From the NCBI GenBank assembly GCA_963797265.1, contig CAWCOY010000006.1:186001-250000 (forward strand): a DNA stretch of 64,000 nucleotides, given 5' to 3'. A model generated the notes under the pieces. It saw only the letters and a program-made list of their open reading frames with translations. It did no database searches and was not told where the DNA came from. The translations under genes were made by a program, and so were the position numbers. Each line of letters starts with the position of its first letter. The stretch's first letter is position 1. This DNA comes from DASUPK01 sp963797265. GTDB lineage: Bacteria > Actinomycetota > Thermoleophilia > Solirubrobacterales > 70-9. Shown piece after piece: positions 53,050-62,844 of the stretch.

Positions 53050-54933
53050 CTAGCTCTTGGAACCGCCGCCGGTGCGTGAGCGTCGCCTTCCGCCCCTGCT
53101 TCCGCGACGCCGGCGCCCGCCGGAGGCCGAGGATTCTAGCTTCTCGCCGCCGTCTCCATTCGAGCCTGCTTGCACGACATTTCCATCGCTGTCGAGCAGG
53201 GATGCGGTCGCGGCCGAGCGCCCGACACTGTCAATCCGGACCATGCGCTGCTCGCCCACGTGAGGGCCCGCGCCGGTGACGCTGACGATGTAGGAGTCGA
53301 CCCGCGCGACAGCGTCGTCCACGTTGTACATGTGCGGCTCCTCGATCGAGACGAGTACCTCCTCGCCGACCTGGAAGGGCAGGGCGAGCTCCTCGATCTG
53401 ATCGCGCTTGCCGGTCTCGACCACGTGGAAGGTGTCGAGCGACAACGCGTCGCCTCCCTCGAAGTGGAAGCGCTTGCCGGTCTCCTCCTCGAGGTCGGTG
53501 AGCCCCGACTCGGGACGAAGCAGCTCCGCCGCGACCCGCGGGTTTACACGGATCAGGTAGGCCTCGGGCTTCGGGTCCTCCTCGACCACCTCCTGGAGCT
53601 TGCGGACGATCTGGATCGCCATCGTCTCCTCAGAGGCGACCACGCCCTCGCCGCCGCAGGTTGGGCAGGTCTTGGTGAGGATCTCCCGGACGCCGTCGGT
53701 GACGTTCTGCCGGGTCATCTCTACGAGCCCCAGGGGTGATACCTCGACCACGTAGGTCTTGGTGCGATCCTCGTCGAGCGCGGAACGCAACGTCTTCAAC
53801 ACCGTCTCGCGGTTCCTCGACCGCGCCATGTCGATGAAGTCGATGACGATGATCCCGCCGATGTCGCGCATCCGCAGCTGGCGAACAACCTCCTCGGCGG
53901 CCTCGACATTGACCTTGGTGATCGTGTCCTCGAGCCGGCCCTTGCCCTTGCCGGTGAAGCTGCCGGTGTTGATGTCGATCACGGTCAGGGCTTCCGCGTA
54001 GTCGATCATCAGGTAGCCGCCCGAGGGCAGGTCGACGCGGCGGCTGAGCACCGAATCGAACGCCTCCTCCACGCCCCACTTCTCGAAGAGCCCCTCCTTG
54101 TCCTTGTAGAGCTCGACGCGGTCGGCCAGCTCCGGGGCGGTGCGCTGGAGGAACTTGGTGACGCGGTCGTGCTGCTTCTCGTCGTCGATGATCGCGCCCT
54201 CGAACTCCTCGACCAGGACGTCGCGAACGACGCGGATCGAGAGATCGGCCTCCTGGAAGACCATCTGCCCGGCCTCGGCTTTCTCGGCACGCTCGGTGAC
54301 GACCTCGTTGAGGCGGTGCAGGTAGGTGATCTCGCGCGAGAAGTCCTCCTTCTTCGCGCCCTGCGCGGCGGTACGGACGATCACGCCCCCATCGCCGATG
54401 TCCACCTTCTCGATCAGCTTGCGAAGACGCTGTCGCTCGTTGTCCGGCAGCCGCTTGGAGACGCCGATGCCTCCGCCCTGCGGCATGTAGACGAGGTAGC
54501 GGCCCGCGATCGAGAGCTGCATCGAGAGCCTCGCTCCCTTGGTCTTCAGCGGGTCCTTGACGACCTGGACGATGATCTCCTGGCCGGGCTTGATCAGCTC
54601 GTCGATTCGCCGCCCGCGTCCGCGGCCCCGCTTCGGGACCGCCTGGCCTCCCGGCAGCACGATCTCGTCGACGTGCAGGAATCCGTTTCTCTCCAGGCCG
54701 ATGTCGACGAACGCGGCCTCCATCCCGGGCAAGACGTTGTCGACCTTGCCCTTGTAGACGTTGCCGACGATCGAGCGGCGGCCGCGGCGCTCCACGTAGA
54801 GCTCGGCCACCTTCCATTCATTGGTTGGGGCAGCCTTCTTGGGGCGCTTGCCCTCCTTGGGGCTGCCCTTCGCCTCGAGCACGGCGACGCGGGTCTCACC
54901 GCGATCGACGCTGACGAGGATGTTCTTCTTCAT
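53050..54933 (-). CDS. rng: Ribonuclease E/G
   Basis: An endoribonuclease that processes rRNA and starts mRNA decay. The 627-residue protein has an S1 RNA-binding domain (about 40-130, VGNVYKGKVDNVLPGMEAAFVDIGLERNGFLHVDEI), the catalytic DNase-I-like core with metal-binding Asp320 (VIDINTGSFTGK) and Asp365 (DFIDMARS), and the zinc-link CPTCGGEG. The C-terminus adds a TRAM-like segment (GEEVLVSIEEPHMYNVDDAVARVDSYIVSVTGAGPHVGEQRMVRIDSVGRS) and an Arg/Gly-rich tail. No long RNase E scaffold is present. It lies between rodA and rplU on the same strand. Confidence 0.95.
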   Translation of the reverse strand: MKKNILVSVDRGETRVAVLEAKGSPKEGKRPKKAAPTNEWKVAELYVERRGRRSIVGNVYKGKVDNVLPGMEAAFVDIGLERNGFLHVDEIVLPGGQAVPKRGRGRGRRIDELIKPGQEIIVQVVKDPLKTKGARLSMQLSIAGRYLVYMPQGGGIGVSKRLPDNERQRLRKLIEKVDIGDGGVIVRTAAQGAKKEDFSREITYLHRLNEVVTERAEKAEAGQMVFQEADLSIRVVRDVLVEEFEGAIIDDEKQHDRVTKFLQRTAPELADRVELYKDKEGLFEKWGVEEAFDSVLSRRVDLPSGGYLMIDYAEALTVIDINTGSFTGKGKGRLEDTITKVNVEAAEEVVRQLRMRDIGGIIVIDFIDMARSRNRETVLKTLRSALDEDRTKTYVVEVSPLGLVEMTRQNVTDGVREILTKTCPTCGGEGVVASEETMAIQIVRKLQEVVEEDPKPEAYLIRVNPRVAAELLRPESGLTDLEEETGKRFHFEGGDALSLDTFHVVETGKRDQIEELALPFQVGEEVLVSIEEPHMYNVDDAVARVDSYIVSVTGAGPHVGEQRMVRIDSVGRSAATASLLDSDGNVVQAGSNGDGGEKLESSASGGRRRRGSRGGRRRSRTGGGSKS

Positions 54934-55030
54934 GAGTTTCCTTTCTGCGCGAACCGAGCACAGCCCACCGGACCGCCGCTTCGTGCGGGGCCTCGATTGG
55001 TAGTTGTCGTGCGGGTGTGCTCTAGGTGGC

Positions 55031-56230
55031 TCAGCGCAACAGTGGTGTTGGCGCCCTGCTGCGTGTGGAGTTGAGCCGCGCCTGGGTGTGGATGCTCTGC
55101 AGGAGACCGATCGCGAGGAACGTGGCGATCACCGACGAGCCCCCGTATGACATCAGGGGCAGGGTGACGCCGGTCACGGGCATGATGCCGAGGGTCATGC
55201 CCACGTTCACAAGGATCTGGAACATGAGCATGGCGGCGATGCCGCCCGCGATCAGGGTCCCGAACAAGTTCTTGGAGAGCGTCAGGATGCGGAGAATTCT
55301 CCAGATAAGCAGGGCGTATAGGGACAGTACGAACGCTGCACCCATGAATCCGAAGCGCTCCCCGATCACCGCGAACACGAAGTCCGTGTGCCGCTCGGGG
55401 AGGAAGAGGAGCTTGGTCTGGGTCGAGTTGTCGCCGCGTCCGGTCTTCTCGCCGGATCCAATCGCGGTGACGCTCTGGTTGACCTGATAGCTCGCATCGC
55501 TCGGATCATTCGAGGGATGCAGAAATGCGGTTAGCCGGTCCTGCTGATAGCCGTGAAGCGGGCTCGGCAGGCCGGCCGCGGGGGCGATGACGAGGAGGAA
55601 GCTGACGGCCGCAGCCGCCAGTCCGCCCATCACCGCGAAGTGCCTCCAGGGCACCCCGGCGAGGAAAAGAATTGCGATGGTGACGACCACCAGCACGATG
55701 CCCGTGCCGAGGTCGGGTTGCAGGAAGACGAGTCCCGCCGGCACCAGGCCGAGCGCCAGGATGCGGAGCGTCTGGCGCATCGGGGTGCCGCGGCGGTTGC
55801 GCTCGATGACGAACGCCGCGAGGGCGACGATGAGCAGCAGCTTGGCGAGCTCCGAGGGCTGGAAGCGGAAGTACGGGAGCTCGATCCAGCGCCGGGAGCC
55901 GCGCGCGGCGGCCCCGAACATGAGGACGAGGCAGATGGAGGCGATCATCAGCGAGTAGATGCCGACCCGGATCTCGCGGAAGCGCGAGTAGTCGACCTTG
56001 GCCACGGCCAGCATCAGGGCGATCCCGACGACCGCGTAGAGGGTCTGCCGGAGCGCGAAATAGAGCGGCTGGCCCTGGACGGCGTCCGGGGTCGCGATGG
56101 CGAGGGTGAAGATGCTGAATCCGATCAACCCGAAGGCACCGGCCATCAGCCAGCCGTCAAAGTAGGCCAGACCGAGACGCTCGCCGACGCGAGTACGCCT
56201 GGGTGTGAGCGTGAGGGGTGCTGCTTCCAT
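55031..56230 (-). CDS. rodA: RodA/FtsW-family peptidoglycan polymerase (copy 1)
   Basis: A SEDS-family glycosyltransferase of the elongation machinery, 399 residues with about 10 helices. Family motifs include FQPSELAKLLLIVALAAF, PAGLVFLQPDLGTGIVLVVVTIAILFLAGVPWRHF, the extracellular GYQQDRLTAFLHP-NDPSDASYQVNQSVTAIGSG with its catalytic Asp, and PLMSYGGSSVIATFLAIGLLQ. Paired with the class B PBP gene just upstream (gap 68 bases). A second RodA of the same length class lies at 59751-60926. Confidence 0.95.
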   Translation of the reverse strand: MEAAPLTLTPRRTRVGERLGLAYFDGWLMAGAFGLIGFSIFTLAIATPDAVQGQPLYFALRQTLYAVVGIALMLAVAKVDYSRFREIRVGIYSLMIASICLVLMFGAAARGSRRWIELPYFRFQPSELAKLLLIVALAAFVIERNRRGTPMRQTLRILALGLVPAGLVFLQPDLGTGIVLVVVTIAILFLAGVPWRHFAVMGGLAAAAVSFLLVIAPAAGLPSPLHGYQQDRLTAFLHPSNDPSDASYQVNQSVTAIGSGEKTGRGDNSTQTKLLFLPERHTDFVFAVIGERFGFMGAAFVLSLYALLIWRILRILTLSKNLFGTLIAGGIAAMLMFQILVNVGMTLGIMPVTGVTLPLMSYGGSSVIATFLAIGLLQSIHTQARLNSTRSRAPTPLLR

Positions 56231-56298
56231 TTAGACGAGACGCCCCGCGTGGGAGCGCCATATCACCAGGGTAGTGATCATCGGGGATCCCGCCGCGA

Positions 56299-58194
56299 TC
56301 ACTCCTGCGTCCTTCCGTTGCCCGCCGCGGTGGCTGTGGCCGTGGGCGTGATCGGGATGTGGAAGTAGTGCTCGAGCATCCGCGCGGCCACGGGTGCCGC
56401 CGTGTCGACGCCGAACCCGCCCCGCTCGATGGTCACGGCGACCACGATCTGGGGGTTCTTGGCGGGAGCGAGCACGATGTACCAGGACTGATCCGGCTGG
56501 TTCGGCCGCTGGGCGGTTCCTGTCTTCCCGGCGACCGCGAACGGGAAGTTCCCGAAGACCGGATATGAGGTGCCGCCGGGCTCGGTCGCGGCGCGGGTGA
56601 GGCCGGTCATGATCGTGTCGCGCACGTTCGGCGAGATGTCGATGTGCCTCCGCGGCGCCGGCCGGATGTCCTCGAGGACCCTGCCGGTGACGCTCTCGAC
56701 GTCGTCCGCGATGTGCGGGCGCAGGACGGTCCCGCCGTTGCCGAGAGCCGCGTAGGCGACCGCCATCTGCAGCGGGTCGGCCTCCAGGTCGCCCTGACCC
56801 ACGGCCAGGTTGACGTTGTCGCCGGCGCTCCAGGGCCGGTCGGTGAGCTTCTGCGCGTAGAGGCGGTTGCGCCAGGAGGGCGTCGGGATCAGCCCGTCGA
56901 CCTCGGCGGGGAGGTCGATCCCGGTCTTCTCCCCAAGGCCGTACTGGCGCGCCCAGTCCTGGATCTGCCCGTGGCCCTTCGACGCCTTCGACTTCAGGCC
57001 GAGGTTGTAGAAGTAGATGTCGGAGGAGACCTTGAGGGCGTCGCTCATGTCGATCGGCCCGTAGATGGCCTTGCCGGCGTTGTGCAGGGTCAGGTTGTTG
57101 TCGATCTTCAGCGAGCCGATGTCATTGAAGATCGTGTTCGCCGAGATCAGATGGTCCTCGAGCGCGGCCGTCGCGGTGATCGGCTTGAAGGTCGAGCCGG
57201 TGGGATACAGACCCTGGATCGCGCGATCGGCGAGTGGGGCGTCGGTCTTCTGTGAGGTGAGCTGACGGTACTCGCTCTGGGTGATCGGGTGGGTGAAGAT
57301 CGAGGGGTCGAAGCTCGGCGCCGAGCCCATCGCCAGGATGTCGCCGTTCTGGGCATTCATCGCGACGAAGGCGCCCGGCAGGCCAAAAGAATCCAGAGCG
57401 CCCTCTCCGTATGCCTGCAGCCCCGAGTCGATGGTGAGCCGCACGTCGTCCCCCGGTTCGGCGGGAACGCTCCGCAGCTGATCGGTGGGCCGGCCCAGGG
57501 CGTCCACCTGGACGCGATCGGTGCCTGGCCTGCCGCGCAGGTAGCGGTCGTACTCGTACTCGACTCCGGACTGACCGACCTGGTCACCGGGATGCAGGCC
57601 CGCGTATCGAGGCTGTTTGAGCTGCCCGGCGGTCACCTCGCCGACGTTTCCGAATAGGTGTGCGGCGAGGGTCCCCTGCCGGTACTCGCGAGTGAACACT
57701 CGCTCGACGCTCACGCCGGGGAAGCTCGACTGGTTCTCACGCAGGTAATAGATCTTGTCGACGCTCAGGCCCTTCCTCAGGATCACCGGCCCCCCCGGCG
57801 CGGCGCGGCTACCACCCGCAAGCGCCTTCCGGATCTCCTTCATGGTCATGCCCGTGACGGTGGCGAGCTGCTTGAGCTCTCGAGATCGATCGGGCCCCGG
57901 CGGAGGCAGGTCCTGCGGCGTGACCTGGATGGCGAGCTCGGTGCGGTTCGCGACCAGGACCTTGCCGTTGCGGTCGAGGATGTCGCCGCGCGGAGCCTGC
58001 ACCCGGATCTGACGGATCCGGTTGTCGTTGGCCTGGTTGCGATATTTGTCGCCGGAGAGCACCTGGACGTACCAGAGGCGCAGGAAGAGCACCGAGAAGA
58101 TCGCGATGGCGAGGCCGGTGATGATCGAGATCCGCAGCGCGAGGGGCGAGGTTCGCCTCTCCGGCCCGACTTCATCTCGACGCAGGTACATCAA
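56299..58194 (-). CDS. mrdA: Class B penicillin-binding protein 2 (copy 1)
   Basis: A peptidoglycan transpeptidase for the lateral wall, 631 residues. One N-terminal membrane anchor (about 20-45) is followed by the pedestal domain (QVLSGDKYRNQANDNRIR, RGDILDRNGKVLV) and the transpeptidase with SxxK (PTGSTFKPI, Ser334/Lys337), SSD (Ser390 to Asp392) and KTG (GKTGTAQ, Lys557). The start ATG overlaps the mreD stop by 4 bases. Works with RodA. The second copy at 60923-62818 is exactly the same length. Confidence 0.95.
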   Translation of the reverse strand: MMYLRRDEVGPERRTSPLALRISIITGLAIAIFSVLFLRLWYVQVLSGDKYRNQANDNRIRQIRVQAPRGDILDRNGKVLVANRTELAIQVTPQDLPPPGPDRSRELKQLATVTGMTMKEIRKALAGGSRAAPGGPVILRKGLSVDKIYYLRENQSSFPGVSVERVFTREYRQGTLAAHLFGNVGEVTAGQLKQPRYAGLHPGDQVGQSGVEYEYDRYLRGRPGTDRVQVDALGRPTDQLRSVPAEPGDDVRLTIDSGLQAYGEGALDSFGLPGAFVAMNAQNGDILAMGSAPSFDPSIFTHPITQSEYRQLTSQKTDAPLADRAIQGLYPTGSTFKPITATAALEDHLISANTIFNDIGSLKIDNNLTLHNAGKAIYGPIDMSDALKVSSDIYFYNLGLKSKASKGHGQIQDWARQYGLGEKTGIDLPAEVDGLIPTPSWRNRLYAQKLTDRPWSAGDNVNLAVGQGDLEADPLQMAVAYAALGNGGTVLRPHIADDVESVTGRVLEDIRPAPRRHIDISPNVRDTIMTGLTRAATEPGGTSYPVFGNFPFAVAGKTGTAQRPNQPDQSWYIVLAPAKNPQIVVAVTIERGGFGVDTAAPVAARMLEHYFHIPITPTATATAAGNGRTQE

Positions 58195-58745
58195 CCACTC
58201 TCCACCGGTCGCGGCGCCGGCGTGCGCCGGGCCGCTCTGCGCTCGTCCACCAGGGCCGGGCGCACCACCAGTCTGACGATCCAGAGGACGGGAATCGCGA
58301 GGAGCGCACCGATCAGGGTCTTGACGAGCGCATCACGCACCACCAGGAAGCTGACGTTCGCGTCGATGCCGGTGCCAATCTGGATAGCGGCGATCACGAG
58401 GGCACCGAGCAGCGTCAGCGAACCGCCCAGCAGCACGACGGCCGCGCGGGTCGGACGACCGACGGTCTCGCGATAGCGCCCGGCGACATAGCCGACGGAC
58501 AGCAGAGTGAGGGCGAACGCGCCCATGGTCTCGAGCAGCAGGCAGTCGATCAGCAGCCCGATCGAGAAGCCGGTGACGGCGCCGGTCAGGCTTCCGCCCA
58601 ACATGCCGACCGAGATCACGACGAGGAGCGCGACGTCGGGGCTCGTACCGAAGATGTCCATCTTCGAGAAGCAGACGACCTGCGCGACCGCGACCAGCGC
58701 CCCGAGCGCGGCAAGCCTGGCAATGATGCCCGGCGTGAGGATCAT
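58191..58745 (-). CDS. mreD: Rod shape-determining protein MreD
   Basis: A 184-residue membrane protein with about five helices (for example SPDVALLVVISVGMLGGSLTGAVTGFSIGLLIDCLLLETMGAFAL). It links MreC to the MreB-RodA-PBP2 elongation complex. The start overlaps the mreC stop by 4 bases (ATGA) and its stop overlaps the PBP2 start in the same way, so mreC-mreD-pbp2 are translationally coupled. Confidence 0.92.
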   Translation of the reverse strand: MILTPGIIARLAALGALVAVAQVVCFSKMDIFGTSPDVALLVVISVGMLGGSLTGAVTGFSIGLLIDCLLLETMGAFALTLLSVGYVAGRYRETVGRPTRAAVVLLGGSLTLLGALVIAAIQIGTGIDANVSFLVVRDALVKTLIGALLAIPVLWIVRLVVRPALVDERRAARRTPAPRPVESG

Positions 58746-59611
58746 CCCTTGCTCCGTCCCGAGTGCGTCGTCAGAACCTTGAGGAAGTCCATGTCCCGCA
58801 GGTCGGCGAACGGCTCGAGGTGGACACGCTGGTAGGCCTGCTGCTCCTCCACGGTCGCCCTGGTGATCTCCCCGATCGGGATGCCCGGCGGAAAGATCGA
58901 CCCCAGGTCGCCGGTCGAGAACCCGGCGGTCACCACCATCTGCCCCTCGGCGATCTGGGCCCCGCGCTCGAGGAAGTCGAGCTGGAGATCGTCCGGGTTG
59001 CCGACGTCGGGCTCGACCACCCCCGTCGCGCCGCTCGGCGTCACTCGCGCCGTCACCGCGCTGTCGGCGTCGGTGATCAGCGTCACCTGCGCGGTGTTCG
59101 GCGTCGTCTGGGTGATCTTGCCCGCCAGCCCCTGGGCGGCGACCACCGGATCGTCGATCCGCACGCCGTCACTCGATCCCTTGTCGATGGTCACCGTCGA
59201 GTACCAGACGGTCGGGGAGCGCCCGACCACCCGAGCGGTGACGGGATCGGTCCCGTCGGGGACGATCCCGCCGCTGGTCAGCTCATTGAGCGCAGATAGC
59301 TCCTTGGCCTCCTTCTTCTGGGTCTGCTCCCTCGCCAGCTGATCGCGCAGGGTCGCCACCTGGTCCTCGAGCTTGGATTTGTCGCCGCGGGCATCGAAGG
59401 TCTCGCCGAACCAGTTGACGAGGTCGCGCGCGGGCTTCAAGGCCCGGTCGGCGCCCGAGGAGATCGGGCTGAAGACCGTGGAGACGACGTCCTGGACGCC
59501 GTGGACCGGCCCCCCGTTGCCCTCTCGGTAATAGAGGCTGAGCAGTGTCAGCGAGGCGGCGACGAGCAGCAACAGCACCGCCCGTCGACGGCGCACCTGC
59601 TTGCGGTACAT
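58742..59611 (-). CDS. mreC: Rod shape-determining protein MreC
   Basis: A 289-residue bitopic protein: cytoplasmic start (YRKQVRRRRAVLLLLV into the membrane helix, about 8-28), a periplasmic coiled coil (about 75-110, DKSKLEDQVATLRDQLAREQTQKKEAKEL), then the beta-barrel domains with ARVVGRSPTVWYSTVTIDKGSSDGVRIDDPVVAAQGLAGKI. It stimulates the PBP2/RodA pair. It follows rodA copy 2 after a 139-base gap that contains a palindromic repeat. Confidence 0.94.
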   Translation of the reverse strand: MYRKQVRRRRAVLLLLVAASLTLLSLYYREGNGGPVHGVQDVVSTVFSPISSGADRALKPARDLVNWFGETFDARGDKSKLEDQVATLRDQLAREQTQKKEAKELSALNELTSGGIVPDGTDPVTARVVGRSPTVWYSTVTIDKGSSDGVRIDDPVVAAQGLAGKITQTTPNTAQVTLITDADSAVTARVTPSGATGVVEPDVGNPDDLQLDFLERGAQIAEGQMVVTAGFSTGDLGSIFPPGIPIGEITRATVEEQQAYQRVHLEPFADLRDMDFLKVLTTHSGRSKG

Positions 59612-59737
59612 GTCTTCCTAGCCCTCACAGCTCAAAGGTCGATTCGGCTCACGTTCGTTTGGCCCCCGGCCGCCCAGCGCGCGCGGTGCCCGAGAGTAGC
59701 GCCTACCTTCAATAGGACCTGAAACTCTGGCCCCGTT

Positions 59738-59770
59738 AAACGGGTGGCTGCTAGCGCAGCCCCCTCGCAT
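59738..59770 (-). repeat. Palindromic repeat, copy C
   Basis: Plus-strand reading starts AAACGGGTGGCTGC and ends GCAGCCCCCTCGCAT, giving a tight hairpin (GGCTGC with GCAGCC, TAGC loop). TTAAACGGG and CCCTCGCATAA at its ends are shared with copies at 13421 and 15249. It overlaps the last codons of rodA copy 2, encoding YARGLR and the stop. Confidence 0.65.
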
Positions 59771-60926
59771 AACGCGCGTGGATCGCCTGCAGCAATCCGA
59801 GCGCCAAGAACGTGCCGAGCACCGATGAGCCGCCGTAGCTGATCAGCGGGAGGGTGATCCCGGTGACCGGCATCAGCCCCAGGTTCATGCCCACGTTGAC
59901 GATCGCCTGGAAGGCGAGCATCGCGACGATGCCCCCGGCGATCATCACCCCGTAGTAGCTAGTGGCTATTCGCATCACGCGGATCGCGCGCCAGAAGAGC
60001 AGGGCGTAGAGGAAGACCAGGAACGCGGCGCCCAGGAACCCGAAGCGCTCGCCGATCACGGCGAAAATGAAGTCCGTGTGGCGCTCCGGCAGGAAGAGGA
60101 GCTCCGTCTGCGTTGCGTCGTCGCCGCGTCCGGACTCCTCGCCCGAGCCGACCGCGATGATCGCCTGGTTCACCTGATAGCTCCCGTCCTTCGGATCGTC
60201 GCTGGGGTGAAGGAAGGAGGTCAGCCGGTCCTGCTGGTAGCCCGCCAGTGGGTGGGCGCCCACCGCGGAACCGCCGAGGTATGCGCCTCCGGCGAGGAGC
60301 GCGGTCGCGGCGCCGAGCGCGGCGAAGTGCTGCCAGGGAATCCCGGAGACGAAGAGGATCGTCAACGTGATCGCCACGAGGACGATGCCCGTGCCCAGAT
60401 CGGGTTGCAGGAAGACGAGTCCGGCCGGCACAAGTCCCAATGCCAGCAGCGCGACCGTCGCGCGCAACCCGAACGGGCGCCTGACCCGCTCATAGACGAA
60501 CGCCGAGAGGGAGACGCAGAGCAGGACCTTGGCGAGCTCAGACGGCTGGAACTGGAACAGGGGCAGCTCGATCCAGCGGTTCGAGCCGCGGATCGCCGTG
60601 CCGACCAGCAGCACGAAGGCAATCGAACCGACCATCACCGCATAGATGCTCAACCGCAGGTCCCTGAGGCGCGTGTAGTCGAGGTGGCTCACGGCAACCA
60701 TCAGCGCAATACCGAGGACGCCATAAAGGGACTGACGCACGACGAAATAGAGCGGATCCGCCGCGACCTCGTGCCGACTCGCCGACTCCAGCGTGAAGAC
60801 GCTGAATGCGATCAGCCCGACCGAGGCGGCGAGCATGATCCCGTCGAGGTTGCGGAGATTGAGCACCTCGAGGATCCGGGAGCGCTGCGGGGCGAAGGTC
60901 AGTGAGGGTTTGGCGGCTTCCATCAC
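59751..60926 (-). CDS. rodA: RodA/FtsW-family peptidoglycan polymerase (copy 2)
   Basis: A 391-residue SEDS protein with the same motifs as copy 1: FQPSELAKVLLCVSLSAF, PAGLVFLQPDLGTGIVLVAITLTILFVSGIPWQHF, GYQQDRLTSFLHPSDDPKDGSYQVNQAIIAVGSG, and PLISYGGSSVLGTFLALGLLQ. The two are clearly paralogues with divergent N-termini. The start overlaps the PBP2 copy 2 stop by 4 bases. Its last residues come from a palindromic repeat. Confidence 0.95.
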   Translation of the reverse strand: MMEAAKPSLTFAPQRSRILEVLNLRNLDGIMLAASVGLIAFSVFTLESASRHEVAADPLYFVVRQSLYGVLGIALMVAVSHLDYTRLRDLRLSIYAVMVGSIAFVLLVGTAIRGSNRWIELPLFQFQPSELAKVLLCVSLSAFVYERVRRPFGLRATVALLALGLVPAGLVFLQPDLGTGIVLVAITLTILFVSGIPWQHFAALGAATALLAGGAYLGGSAVGAHPLAGYQQDRLTSFLHPSDDPKDGSYQVNQAIIAVGSGEESGRGDDATQTELLFLPERHTDFIFAVIGERFGFLGAAFLVFLYALLFWRAIRVMRIATSYYGVMIAGGIVAMLAFQAIVNVGMNLGLMPVTGITLPLISYGGSSVLGTFLALGLLQAIHARYARGLR

Positions 60927-62818
60927 TCGACACCCCCCGCCGATGCCGCCGCCGTGCCGCTCGCGCCGCCCGCATTCAGGTTGAAGTAGTCCTCGAGGAT
61001 CGCGCGTGCGATGGGCGCCGCCGACTCGACTCCGAAGCCGCCGTGCTCCACCGTCGCCGTCACCACGATCTGCGGGTTGTTGTAGGGGGCGATCACGCCG
61101 TACCAGGACTGGTCTTCCTGGCCGGAACCGCGCTCCGCGGTGCCCGTCTTGCCCGCGACGGGGAACGGGAATCCGCCCATCACCGAATAGGAGGTGCCTC
61201 CGGGCTCCATCGCGGCCTGCTCCATGCCGCCGAGGATCACGCTCCTGGTCTCATCGGAGATGCGCAAGTGCCGCTTCGGCGGCGGCTTGATCCGCTCGAC
61301 CGTCTTGCCGTTGACGCCGACGATCCTGCCGCCGAGGTGGGGCCTGACCAGGGTGCCGCCGTTGGCGAGCGCGGCGTACGCGCGCGCCAGCTGGAGTGGC
61401 GTGACCATCACGTCCCCCTGCCCGACGGCGAGGTTGACGTTGTCGCCCTGGTTCCAGGGCCGGTCGATGTAGGGGTTCTTGTGGCTGCGGTAGACGCGGT
61501 TGCGCCAGGCGGGCGTCGGGATCAGGCCGGCGCCCGCGTTGGGGAGGTCGATGTTCGGCTTCTCCCCCAGCCCGTACTTGTGGGCCCAGTCCTGGATCTG
61601 GCCGTGGTTGCCGCTGGCGCTGGCGTGCAGCCCCAGGCTGAAGAAGTAGACGTCGGAGGAGACCTTGAGCGCCGTGGTCATGTTGATCGGGCCATTGGCG
61701 GCGCCGCCCGCGTTGTGGACGACGAGCCCGCCGATGTCGAGGGAACCGGTGTCGTCGAAGATCGTGTCCGGAGTGATGAGGCCCTCCTCGAGCGCCGCGG
61801 TGGCGGTGATCGGCTTGAAGGCGGATCCCGTCGGATATCCGCCCTGGTCGGCCCGGTCCACCAGCGGGTCGCCGGGCAGGTTGCCGAAGGCGTCGTACTG
61901 CTCCTTCGTGTGCGGCTGGGTGTAGAAGGACGGGTCGTAGGTCGGGTAGGAACCCATCGCCAGGACGGCGCCGGTATGGACGTCCATCGCGACGAAGGCC
62001 CCAGGCAGGCCCCTGGCCCGCAGCGCGGACTCGCCGGTCTCCTGCAGTCCAGAGTCCAGCGTCAGGCGCAGGCTGTCGCCGGCCTGTGCCGGGCGGTTGC
62101 CGAGAGTCCCGCGGGGGCGCCCCAGCGCATCGACCTGGATCCGCTGGCTGCCGGCCATGCCGCGGAGGAACTTGTCGTAGGTGTACTCGACGCCCGCCTG
62201 GCCGATGATGTCGCCGGGCCGCAGGCCCTTGTACCTCGACTGCTTCAGCTGGCGCGGGCTGATCTGGCCGACGAGGCCGAGGAGGTGCGCTGCGAGCGTG
62301 CCGTCCGGGTACTTGCGCACGTAGGTCCGTTCGACGCTGACCCCGGGGAAGCTCTCCTTGTTCTCGAGCAGGTAGAAGAGCAGCTGCCGGTCGAGGCCCT
62401 GCTTGAGCACCACCGGGTAGCCGGCGTACTGCGGGGTCGCCCGCACCCTCCGGCGGATCTCGCGCTGCGAGAGTCCGAGGAGATCGCCGAGCTTGGCCAG
62501 CTCGCGCCTTCGCTCTCCGCGGTCGCTGGGGAGGTCGGACGGGCGCAGCTCCAGGGCCATCACCGTGCGGTTGTCGACCAGGACCTTGCCGTTGCGGTCC
62601 AGGATCTCACCGCGCGGCGGATGGACGCGGACGTCGAGGACGCCGTGGTCCTTGGCCAGGGCGCGGTAGTGATCGCCGTCGAGGATCTGCAGCGACCAGA
62701 GCCGCAGCACTACCGTCGCGATGGCGGCGACGACGACCGCCCCCAGGATCGCGATGCGCAGGTTGAGCCGATTGGTAAGCCGCGGCGGGATGTCCTCGGG
62801 ACGATCAAGGAGATACAT
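60923..62818 (-). CDS. mrdA: Class B penicillin-binding protein 2 (copy 2)
   Basis: A 631-residue transpeptidase. Membrane anchor at about 22-42, pedestal with GEILDRNGKVLVDNRTVMALELRPSDLP, then SxxK (PTGSAFKPI, Ser332/Lys335), SSD in LKVSSDVYFFSLG, and KTG (GKTGTAERGSG, Lys557, the same position as in copy 1). A small Gly/Ala/Ser-rich tail ends the protein. It follows mreB by 26 bases and overlaps rodA copy 2. Confidence 0.95.
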   Translation of the reverse strand: MYLLDRPEDIPPRLTNRLNLRIAILGAVVVAAIATVVLRLWSLQILDGDHYRALAKDHGVLDVRVHPPRGEILDRNGKVLVDNRTVMALELRPSDLPSDRGERRRELAKLGDLLGLSQREIRRRVRATPQYAGYPVVLKQGLDRQLLFYLLENKESFPGVSVERTYVRKYPDGTLAAHLLGLVGQISPRQLKQSRYKGLRPGDIIGQAGVEYTYDKFLRGMAGSQRIQVDALGRPRGTLGNRPAQAGDSLRLTLDSGLQETGESALRARGLPGAFVAMDVHTGAVLAMGSYPTYDPSFYTQPHTKEQYDAFGNLPGDPLVDRADQGGYPTGSAFKPITATAALEEGLITPDTIFDDTGSLDIGGLVVHNAGGAANGPINMTTALKVSSDVYFFSLGLHASASGNHGQIQDWAHKYGLGEKPNIDLPNAGAGLIPTPAWRNRVYRSHKNPYIDRPWNQGDNVNLAVGQGDVMVTPLQLARAYAALANGGTLVRPHLGGRIVGVNGKTVERIKPPPKRHLRISDETRSVILGGMEQAAMEPGGTSYSVMGGFPFPVAGKTGTAERGSGQEDQSWYGVIAPYNNPQIVVTATVEHGGFGVESAAPIARAILEDYFNLNAGGASGTAAASAGGVE

Positions 62819-62844
62819 GGCCGCGTCTCTCCTTCAGCCGGCGC